NCBI GenBank assembly: GCA_945860705.1 | Contig: CAMART010000023.1 | Span: 1-48,771, forward strand | Origin: Chitinophaga pinensis | Lineage (GTDB): Bacteria > Bacteroidota > Bacteroidia > Chitinophagales > CAMDFR01 | Length of the DNA: 48,771 bases | Direction: 5' to 3' | Part shown: positions 42,621 through 48,771 of the stretch, in pieces | Layout of the letters: each line of letters opens with the position of its first letter | Position numbering within the stretch: position 1 is the first letter of the stretch | Notes under the pieces: generated by a model | Told to the model about the DNA's origin: nothing | What the model saw: the letters and a program-made list of their open reading frames with translations, nothing else | Database searches by the model: none | Position numbers and translations under genes: made by a program

Positions 42621-42649
42621 AAAAAAAAGACCCGCCTTTGGCGGGTCTT
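42621..42649 (-). terminator. Intrinsic terminator of the T9SS-cargo gene
   Basis: A perfect stem AGACCCGCC (42629-42637) / GGCGGGTCT (42641-42649) followed on the minus strand by a T8-T9 tract, about 25 bases past the stop. Confidence 0.93.
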
Positions 42650-42673
42650 AAGTATAATTTAAATTATATAATC

Positions 42674-44605
42674 TTAGTTGATTACTAATTTTTTGATTGC
42701 AGTATTTTCACCACTTTGTACTTTTACAAAGTAAACTCCACCTGCTACTGAACCTAAGTTGATAGCTTTTTTGAACGAAGATACTTTAGAAGTGTTCTCA
42801 GTATATACTACTTTACCATTCATGTCTACTACATTTATTGATAACTCAGCATCTATACCTTCTACATTCAATTCAAATGTACCATCATTTGGATTTGGAT
42901 AGATAGAAACATTATTGTCAAAATTGATATCATTTATACCAACAACACATAATGGATCAGTTGCAGCTCTTACTGTAATAGCTGCAGTAGTAGAAAATTT
43001 ACAACCAGCAGAATCTGCTTCAAGTCTTACTGTAGAAGGACCAGCTGCAGGGAAAGTCAATTCTCCATTTTCTAAGAATGAAGTAGCTGATGTAGTACCG
43101 TTTGTCCATGTCCAGTTCCAGCCAGTTTTTTTAGCTGAAGTATTAGGGAAAATAACTGTTTTGTTAGCACAAATTGGAGAAGGTATGCTGAATCCTACTG
43201 TTTGAGTAACACCTGGATATCTTACTTCTACTCCATCAGTAGCAGTACATCCTTTATTATTAGATACAGTTACAGTATATACACCTGCTACAACTCCTGA
43301 GTTAGCAGCTGTAGTTTTTCCATTGCTCCATGCATAAGTAGGACCTGTTGTGATTCCACCAATTGTAGCAGCTACGTTTGCAGTAGCTCCACAAGCGATA
43401 GTTTGATCAGCACCAGCATTTACAGTAATACCATTAGATTTAACAGTAACTGAAGCTGTAGCCACATCAGCACCAGATGTAATCGTACAAGTATAAGTAG
43501 TAGTTCCAGAAGCTGGAATAGTAAGTGTAGGATCTTCTACTGTAGTAGAGCTCAAACCTGTAGCTGGAGCCCAGCTAAAAGTAGGAGTACCAGTAAAACC
43601 ATAATGAGATAAGTCTAAAACAGATGTTTGACCTGGACAACCTTCAGTTCTCTCAGCTAAAATATTTCCACTTGGGTTTACATTTACAGTTACTATTGGA
43701 GTAAATGCAATATTTTGTATATAGAAATTTTCACATAAGTTATCTTCAATAGTACCATTTTCGTTACAATCTAATTGTACATTATGGTTAAGAGTTTGGA
43801 ATCCTGCACCTGTAGCTGGTTTGTATACAAATAATGAGAAACTGTTTTCGCCAGAACCAAATCTAGAACCAACTTGTGATAGCATACCACCACAAGCATC
43901 AGCACATGCATCTCTGTAACCTGCTAAGAAGAAACATTCATCATTTACTGGACCATAATAATCCATTTGTACTGAGAATGTAGAACCTCTAGGTAAAACT
44001 ACATTTGGTGCGTAAGTCAATTGACCTAATGTAACTGGACTTCCTCCTGTTCCTGGACCTGTAAGAGAAGAATCAGTATAGATTGTATCTGTCCATACCA
44101 CTTCTGCTCTAATACCATCAACATTTGTAATAGTGTTTAATGTATCATTTTTGTAGATAGTTATTACTAATGTATCCATCATACCAGTAGTATTGAAATG
44201 ACCATAGAATATGTATAATGAATCTATAGTTATTTGAGATGCTGCGGTAGGATATCTATCAAAAGGATAAGTAGGATTTGATGTGAAATCAAATAATGTA
44301 TCAAATACAACTGCACCCCATCTAGTTACAAATGATGAATCATTTGGATATCTTTTATTTACATTCCATACAAATCTTGCATAGTCAGTAGTAGTAACAT
44401 TAGCGTACTCGCCATCAACTGCATCATAGTCTAATACAAAGGTTTTATCCACTGCCCTAGAACTAGACTGTACAGGGTTTGTTCTGTAATTTCTAATAAT
44501 TTCCATATTAGAAGCTTTTTTTAAGGTGTGTCCACCAGGAATAGTCTGTCCACATACCACTATTGATATGCAAAAAGAGACAAAAAGTAAAAGATGTTTT
44601 TTCAT
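42674..44605 (-). CDS. Secreted protein with PKD/Ig-like domains and T9SS type A sorting domain
   Basis: A 643-residue secreted protein. It has a signal peptide (MKKHLLLFVSFCISIVVCGQ), a unique beta-rich N-terminal half (about 50-310), and several Ig/PKD-like repeats. An example repeat is SWAPATGLSSTTVEDPTL, followed by YTCTITSG; another contains VYTVTVSNNKGCTATDG. The last ~80 residues form a type IX secretion signal (VSIYPNPNDGTFEL, MNGKVVYTENTS, GVYFVKVQSGENTAIKKLVIN). The protein should cross the outer membrane through the T9SS and be attached to the surface or released. It has its own terminator and a promoter-like upstream region. The specific function (adhesin or other) is unknown. Confidence 0.93.
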   Translation of the reverse strand: MKKHLLLFVSFCISIVVCGQTIPGGHTLKKASNMEIIRNYRTNPVQSSSRAVDKTFVLDYDAVDGEYANVTTTDYARFVWNVNKRYPNDSSFVTRWGAVVFDTLFDFTSNPTYPFDRYPTAASQITIDSLYIFYGHFNTTGMMDTLVITIYKNDTLNTITNVDGIRAEVVWTDTIYTDSSLTGPGTGGSPVTLGQLTYAPNVVLPRGSTFSVQMDYYGPVNDECFFLAGYRDACADACGGMLSQVGSRFGSGENSFSLFVYKPATGAGFQTLNHNVQLDCNENGTIEDNLCENFYIQNIAFTPIVTVNVNPSGNILAERTEGCPGQTSVLDLSHYGFTGTPTFSWAPATGLSSTTVEDPTLTIPASGTTTYTCTITSGADVATASVTVKSNGITVNAGADQTIACGATANVAATIGGITTGPTYAWSNGKTTAANSGVVAGVYTVTVSNNKGCTATDGVEVRYPGVTQTVGFSIPSPICANKTVIFPNTSAKKTGWNWTWTNGTTSATSFLENGELTFPAAGPSTVRLEADSAGCKFSTTAAITVRAATDPLCVVGINDINFDNNVSIYPNPNDGTFELNVEGIDAELSINVVDMNGKVVYTENTSKVSSFKKAINLGSVAGGVYFVKVQSGENTAIKKLVIN

Positions 44606-44657
44606 TCTTTTTTTGATTTAGTTAATAATTATTTAGTTTAAATTTTTTAAGTGATAG

Positions 44658-44687
44658 CAAAATTAATGTTTTTTAATAGAAATGAAA
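44658..44687 (-). promoter_or_regulatory. Putative promoter of the T9SS-cargo gene
   Basis: On the minus strand TAATTTTG (44658-44665 complement) fits TAnnTTTG. TTTC (44684-44687 complement), 18 bases upstream, is a near match to the -33 box. The leader would be about 45 bases. Confidence 0.42.
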
Positions 44688-44776
44688 CATTTTTTTATCA
44701 CATTCAACTTTAAAGACTTTTTAAATGGGTAATTGGTTGTATATGACATAGAAAAGAATGTCATAGAAATGTCATT

Positions 44777-45346
44777 TTATTTTTTTTCATTAAAACATAT
44801 TCTACATCTAGGTTCGTAGCTGTCTTTTTCTCCTAATAATACTGTATCTGAATTATTGACTAATCGATAGGAAAATACCGCAATATCACCGCATTTCATA
44901 CATATAGCATGTACTTTAGTTACATAATCTGCTATAGCCAATAAATGAGGCATAGGTCCAAAAGGTTTGCCAGTAAAATCCATGTCTAATCCAGCTATTA
45001 TTACTCTAGTACCTCTATCGGCTAGCTGTTTGCATACATCTGGCAAACCTGCATCAAAAAATTGAGCTTCATCGATTCCTACTACTTCTACTCCACTTGC
45101 AAGCAGTAGTATATTGCTAGAATTGCTAATAGGTGTAGACATGATACTTGTAGAGTTATGAGATACTATTTTTATGCTATCGTATCGAGTATCTATCATA
45201 GGTTTAAAAATCTCCACTTTCATTTTTGCAAACTGAGCCCTACGTAGTCTACGTATCAGTTCTTCCGTCTTACCAGAAAACATAGAACCACATACCACTT
45301 CTATCCAGCCTTTCTTGTTATTTCTTATACTTGGTTCTATAAACAT
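44777..45346 (-). CDS. tdk: Thymidine kinase
   Basis: A 189-residue type II thymidine kinase. It has the P-loop GSMFSGKT at residues 20-27, a DEAQFF Walker B-like motif ([10 protein letters not shown]), and the C-terminal zinc-binding cysteines C149xxC152 (CMKC) and C181xxC184 (CRIC). It phosphorylates thymidine in pyrimidine salvage. The length is normal. It is divergent from the gene at 45426 and followed downstream by the T9SS-cargo gene behind the latter's own promoter. Confidence 0.97.
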   Translation of the reverse strand: MFIEPSIRNNKKGWIEVVCGSMFSGKTEELIRRLRRAQFAKMKVEIFKPMIDTRYDSIKIVSHNSTSIMSTPISNSSNILLLASGVEVVGIDEAQFFDAGLPDVCKQLADRGTRVIIAGLDMDFTGKPFGPMPHLLAIADYVTKVHAICMKCGDIAVFSYRLVNNSDTVLLGEKDSYEPRCRICFNEKK

Positions 45347-45425
45347 AATATATGTTGAAAATATAGCGTTTTACTTGCAATTATTACTTGTTCTTTTGTA
45401 CTTCAAAACTAAAACATTATTTATT

Positions 45426-46229
45426 ATGTCTATAGAAAATATTGATTCTTTAATTGAGTTCCTAACAAATTTAAGAAAACAAGTTGATAACAAGGGTATT
45501 TTAAACCCTATAGAAAGAGATATTCTCAAAAAAGAGATACTTGATTTTTACCAAAAAACATATTTAATACCAAATAATAATATAATTGAAAAAAGCGAAA
45601 CGACTTCTAATGTAATTATTTCTTCCAGTATCGATAATGTAAATGCAAATGAATCAATTATAGAACCAATACAAGAAGTAGAAAAAGAAGCTTTTCTAGT
45701 GAATGAACCATCCATACAAATAGATATAAATAAGGAAGAACAAACTGAGAGCAAAGAAATATTAATACCCAAAACCATAGAGCCTATAATTATTGATGCT
45801 ACTATTCCTTCAATAGATGTAAGTAAAATAGAGGTAGCAAAAGAAAATATTTTTATTGAAAATAAGAATCCAAATTTATCTGAACCAGTACTAAATGAAC
45901 AAATAGGATTAAACGATAAATTGAATAGTAATAACAATTCTTTGAATGATAAATTTCAATCTAATACGAGTATTTCAGACAGATATAGTGCCAAGAATAA
46001 AAGCATAAATGAAATGATAGATTTAAATAAAAGATTACTATTTGTAGATGTATTATTCAAAGGTAACTCACAATTATTTAATCAGGTGATACAGCATATA
46101 GATGAATATAAAACTGCCGAAGAGGCTATAAAGTTTTTAGAATTCAATAAAGAAAAATTGGATTTAAACGAAAAGAAAGAATCTGTGTATAATTCATTGA
46201 TTGATTTAATAAATAAAAAATTTATTTAA
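45426..46229 (+). CDS. Hypothetical protein with disordered middle and conserved-looking C-terminus
   Basis: A 267-residue protein starting at the ATG at 45426. An earlier in-frame ATG overlaps tdk and encodes an implausible hydrophobic leader. Residues 1-45 are helical (SLIEFLTNLRKQV, IERDILKKEILDFYQKTYL). Residues about 50-165 are acidic, Glu/Ile/Pro-rich and probably disordered. The C-terminal ~95 residues hold repeats of LNDK/SDR type (LNDKLNSNNNSLNDKFQSN), then NEMIDLNKRLLFVDVLFKGN and a helical end. This C-terminal block recurs in Bacteroidota hypothetical proteins (from memory). No signal peptide is present. Function is unknown. It overlaps the convergent flippase-like gene by 8 bases. 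Confidence 0.78.
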   Translation: MSIENIDSLIEFLTNLRKQVDNKGILNPIERDILKKEILDFYQKTYLIPNNNIIEKSETTSNVIISSSIDNVNANESIIEPIQEVEKEAFLVNEPSIQIDINKEEQTESKEILIPKTIEPIIIDATIPSIDVSKIEVAKENIFIENKNPNLSEPVLNEQIGLNDKLNSNNNSLNDKFQSNTSISDRYSAKNKSINEMIDLNKRLLFVDVLFKGNSQLFNQVIQHIDEYKTAEEAIKFLEFNKEKLDLNEKKESVYNSLIDLINKKFI

Positions 46230-47502
46230 TAAACTTGGCACTTAATACTACAGATAGAACAAGTGTCAAACTATATACTATATATACTTTCAAATTTACA
46301 AATGAAGCTAGATTGATTTTTTTGTAATAAACAACATATATCGTTTGTATGATTTTATCAATACTAAAAGCGATAAGTGTACCATACACCACACCTATAG
46401 CACCATATATATTTAGTAAGAGGATACTTAAAAAAATATTTATTATCAATTCAAGTAAAGAGAAAAACATTAGTGCTTTTGTCTCTTGCATAGATTGCAA
46501 AATTGTTTGAGGGAAAATGCATCTACTAATCACTAATAGTGATGATACATAGAAGAAAGGAACTGCATTTATAAATGATGAGTTGAAAATAAGAGGATAC
46601 CAAATTTTGCAAGTTAATACTAATAAAATAGTACCCATAAAAGATAGATGCATCAAAAAAGTACTTCTTTTTTTGAGCTCACATAATCCTTCATTTAAGT
46701 TACTACTAAGTATTGGTATCATAGAAACACTTAATGCATTTGCAAGAAGAATCACAAATGGGATTTCTCTAGTGCCATATCTATATATTGTCAATACACT
46801 GTTGCCAAAGCTATATTTAATGATAAATGCATCTATATATTCTGCTATACCTGCAATAAAAAAACTAAATAGGAGAGGACTTGATTTTTTTAATAAATAT
46901 ATTATTTCAGTTCTTTCAAATTTCGATTTGATTTTATAAATCATAAATAGTGAGACGAGATACCGAATACTTGCAAAAAGGATTACTAAATAAATCAAAT
47001 AGTAAATATCTAAATGCAATAAAACTATAAAAGCTGCAAGAAATGATTGTATGATAAAAAATAAGATACCATAGGTAACTAGATTTTTATTTTGAGTATA
47101 TAGTAAAAATTTATGTTCTAAAATAAATGATGGATTATTAGTAAAAATATAAAGTACCAGACAAATGATTTCCTTATCATTTATATAATGTAAAAATAAA
47201 TTACTAATAACGAGTATAGCAATGATCATTACATTTATCAGATGGATTGCTATGAAGGCATTTTTTATATTTTTTTCTTTGGATTCGTGAGATTTACTAT
47301 TTGATAGAACAGTGCTAAACAAAGCGCTTAGCCAAAAGAAACTAAAAACACTCGCAAATATCAAGAAGCTTTCATAAATACCTATATGCTCTTGACTATA
47401 AAAGTATTTACTAAGAAAAATAGTTGGCACTATCATAGAAGCATACCTCAATAGCTGAAATAGTTGATAGGCATTTATATTTTTTGAAATTTTATTGATC
47501 AA
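46222..47502 (-). CDS. Oligosaccharide flippase-like membrane protein (Wzx/MATE-like)
   Basis: A 426-residue polytopic protein with about 12 hydrophobic segments spread evenly. The start YQLFQLLRYASMIVPTIFLSKY followed by EHIGIYESFLIFASVF resembles Wzx/polysaccharide-biosynthesis flippases of the MVF/MATE clan. A central GNSVLTIYRYGTREIPFVILLANALS and the C-terminal LLNIYGAIGVVYGTLIAFSID fit the same fold. It would flip a lipid-linked sugar across the inner membrane. It is far from the glycan operon at 3944-11374, which uses an ABC exporter, so it probably belongs to another glycan pathway. Assignment is by fold pattern, not strong motif. Confidence 0.8.
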   Translation of the reverse strand: MINKISKNINAYQLFQLLRYASMIVPTIFLSKYFYSQEHIGIYESFLIFASVFSFFWLSALFSTVLSNSKSHESKEKNIKNAFIAIHLINVMIIAILVISNLFLHYINDKEIICLVLYIFTNNPSFILEHKFLLYTQNKNLVTYGILFFIIQSFLAAFIVLLHLDIYYLIYLVILFASIRYLVSLFMIYKIKSKFERTEIIYLLKKSSPLLFSFFIAGIAEYIDAFIIKYSFGNSVLTIYRYGTREIPFVILLANALSVSMIPILSSNLNEGLCELKKRSTFLMHLSFMGTILLVLTCKIWYPLIFNSSFINAVPFFYVSSLLVISRCIFPQTILQSMQETKALMFFSLLELIINIFLSILLLNIYGAIGVVYGTLIAFSIDKIIQTIYVVYYKKINLASFVNLKVYIVYSLTLVLSVVLSAKFIK

Positions 47503-47545
47503 TTAGTTTTATATATTTTGTATATTAGCAAATATAATTCTTACT

Positions 47546-48313
47546 ATGCAAAACTATTTCACATTTATTTTTATTTGTTGTCATTTTCTAGTTTCAGCTC
47601 AGATATTGACTAAAAACAACATTACACTAGTACCTATTTCTCAAGAAAAGAATGATTTGCCCCTTCTCATTTTAAAATCACCTACATTTAAACAAACTTT
47701 ATCGAAAGGTGATTTTACATTTGAATTTGGGGTAAGAAACTATGAATTGAAAATAAAAACACCAGATGCTGATAAAACCTTGTGTGCTAATTCTAAGGAT
47801 GGACAGCATATTCATTTTATATGGAATAATCAGCCATACAATGCACTATATGATTCTACATTTAAAAAAACTGTCACAGATGATAATAATGTACTCCTTG
47901 CATTTTTATCAAAATCATATCATCTTAGTTTAAAGAATAAAAGTGCTTATATTTTGAGGGCATTTAGTAATGGTGTTTCTAAAAATACATTTAATATAAA
48001 AGCACCACATATTTTTTACAGTAGGCCTAAAGGAGATTATCTTGGAGCAAATAATATTCAAAAAATTTTATTAGATTTTTATTTGGTTAATTGTACTCTT
48101 TCTCCAAATGGATTTAAAGTAAGGGCTACGATAGATGGTACAGAATTTTTGCTCACAAATTGGCAAGCATATACTATAGAAGGACTTAAAGAAGGGAAAC
48201 ATGAAATAAAATTGGAGTTAATTGATAAAAATAATGTTCTTGTCAAAAGTCCATATAATCCTGTAGTAAGAACATTTGTTACCTCTCTTACTGAACCTTT
48301 GCCTAATAAATAA
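47546..48313 (+). CDS. Secreted hypothetical protein (Bacteroidota 'phosphopeptide-binding protein' family)
   Basis: A 255-residue protein with a signal peptide ending SAQ (MQNYFTFIFICCHFLVSAQ). Two related beta-rich halves follow. The first has GQHIHFIWNNQPYNALYD and VLLAFLSKSYHLSLKN; the second has APHIFYSRPKGDYLG, ILLDFYLVNCTLSPNGFKVRATIDGTEF and ITLWQAYTIEGL-like strands. I recognise the pattern as a Bacteroidota family usually labelled phosphopeptide-binding protein. That label is not backed by known function. It is likely periplasmic or surface-located and lies alone between the flippase gene and tRNA-His. Confidence 0.75.
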   Translation: MQNYFTFIFICCHFLVSAQILTKNNITLVPISQEKNDLPLLILKSPTFKQTLSKGDFTFEFGVRNYELKIKTPDADKTLCANSKDGQHIHFIWNNQPYNALYDSTFKKTVTDDNNVLLAFLSKSYHLSLKNKSAYILRAFSNGVSKNTFNIKAPHIFYSRPKGDYLGANNIQKILLDFYLVNCTLSPNGFKVRATIDGTEFLLTNWQAYTIEGLKEGKHEIKLELIDKNNVLVKSPYNPVVRTFVTSLTEPLPNK

Positions 48314-48335
48314 TTTAATATTTATCATTTTTTTA

Positions 48336-48366
48336 TTTCATATAAAAAATTCTATTTGTATATTTG
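48336..48366 (+). promoter_or_regulatory. Putative promoter of tRNA-His
   Basis: TATATTTG at 48359-48366 matches TAnnTTTG. TTTC at 48336-48339 is a near match to the -33 box at a 19-base spacing. The tRNA begins 18 bases downstream. Confidence 0.5.
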
Positions 48367-48383
48367 CATCGTTATTCAAACAT

Positions 48384-48458
48384 GGTGGTTGTAGCTCAGT
48401 TGGTTAGAGTATTGGTTTGTGGTGCCGAGGGTCGTGGGTTCGAGCCCCATCAGCCACC
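48384..48458 (+). tRNA. tRNA-His (anticodon GTG)
   Basis: A cloverleaf with acceptor stem GTGGTTG / CAGCCAC (one G-T pair), D arm AGCTCAGTTGGTTAGAG, anticodon loop TTGTGGT with GTG, and T arm GTGGGTTCGAGCCCCAT. The extra G at 48384 can pair with C48458, the G-1:C73 pair that identifies histidine tRNA. The CCA end is not fully encoded. Confidence 0.97.
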
Positions 48459-48467
48459 CATAGTTTT

Positions 48468-48501
48468 AAAAAAAGTCTTCTAGAAATAGAAGACTTTTTT
48501 A
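48468..48501. terminator. Bidirectional terminator between tRNA-His and the DUF2007 gene
   Basis: A perfect twelve-base stem AAAAGTCTTCTA (48471-48482) / TAGAAGACTTTT (48487-48498) with loop GAAA, flanked by an A run and a T run. It serves both convergent genes. Confidence 0.9.
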
Positions 48502-48771
48502 TTTTAAAATAACTAGTAATATCATAAGGAAAACAATTATGATTAATGCTATTTTTAAATAGTTTTTTAAAGAGAATGTTGGAAGATTTAAATCATCTTT
48601 TTTAAGTAACCCATGTTCTAAAAATAAGTCTCGAGCTTTCTGAGCATCTACTTCAGACACGTAAAGTTTTATACCGTTGGCACCAGCACCTAGATAATCA
48701 AATGTATTTGAAACTATAGAATCTTCTAAATGATAATCGATATCATTAGCTTCTAGTACTCCAATAGAATT
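48499..48771 (-). CDS. DUF2007 domain protein, C-terminal part, cut by window edge
   Basis: An open frame of 90 codons enters from the right edge and stops at TAA 48499-48501. The product has an N-terminal alpha/beta segment, VLEANDIDYHLEDS and GIKLYVSEVDAQKARDLFLEHGL, matching the DUF2007 (putative signal-transducing, ACT-like) fold. A short acidic linker and a C-terminal membrane helix (YLKIALIIIVFLMILLVILK) follow. The start lies beyond the window. Members often bear a C-terminal or N-terminal membrane anchor; their ligand is unknown. Confidence 0.75.
   Translation of the reverse strand, partial: NSIGVLEANDIDYHLEDSIVSNTFDYLGAGANGIKLYVSEVDAQKARDLFLEHGLLKKDDLNLPTFSLKNYLKIALIIIVFLMILLVILK

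Noticed and set aside
45315-45425. Upstream start for the gene at 45426
   Set aside because: It overlaps the tdk coding region and encodes a hydrophobic leader that does not fit the cytoplasmic-looking protein.

Overview
The window is AT-rich, densely coded and almost certainly from a member of the Bacteroidota. The evidence is a C-terminal type IX secretion sorting domain, perfect Bacteroidota-type promoters (TTTG-N20-TACATTTG upstream of rpsO), DUF3276 and TIGR02757 proteins, a YtxJ-type bacillithiol-system protein, and many short lipoproteins. I cannot fix the family; Chitinophagales or Sphingobacteriales relatives would fit.

Layout. Positions 1-11374 hold an envelope-glycan decoration locus with two divergent operons. 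The leftward operon encodes a sulfotransferase, an MBOAT membrane acyltransferase fused to an SGNH hydrolase-like domain, an acyl/peptidyl carrier protein, and an AMP-forming ligase cut off by the window edge. Together these match the four roles of a Dlt (D-alanylation) system, with the DltB-like and DltD-like roles joined in one chain. The rightward operon encodes an ABC-2 permease and ATPase (Wzm/Wzt-like exporter), two stand-alone sulfotransferases, a sulfotransferase-glycosyltransferase fusion, another GT4 glycosyltransferase and a cation/proton antiporter, nearly all with overlapping or touching ends. The simplest reading is that the cell makes and exports a polysaccharide that is both sulfated and acylated.

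Positions 11375-25165 are mostly housekeeping: sucC, a photolyase, a second large CPA2 antiporter, mnmA, a small operon (40-residue lipoprotein, YtxJ, DUF3276), mpl, small lipoproteins, tRNA-Ser, and a yihY-thioesterase-mltG operon. A cyanophycin module follows: cyanophycinase (minus strand) is divergent from cyanophycin synthetase (plus strand). These two enzymes degrade and make the nitrogen reserve polymer multi-L-arginyl-poly-L-aspartate.

Positions 27938-33109 form an accessory stretch. It holds an orphan Mrr-type restriction endonuclease, orphan secreted proteins, a lipocalin and a DJ-1/PfpI protein. Between them lie dispersed palindromes, two direct copies of a repeat of about 90 bp that each carry a consensus promoter, and at least two gene fragments.

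Positions 33110-48771 return to core functions: a TIGR02757 protein, a phosphodiester glycosidase, fumarylacetoacetase with a substrate-binding-like protein, a TlpA thioredoxin, an ArsC-like reductase, 3-oxoacid CoA-transferase subunit A, pnp and rpsO, an HTH regulator, a T9SS cargo protein, thymidine kinase, a flippase-like membrane protein, tRNA-His and a partial DUF2007 protein. Strong hairpin terminators close several of these units.
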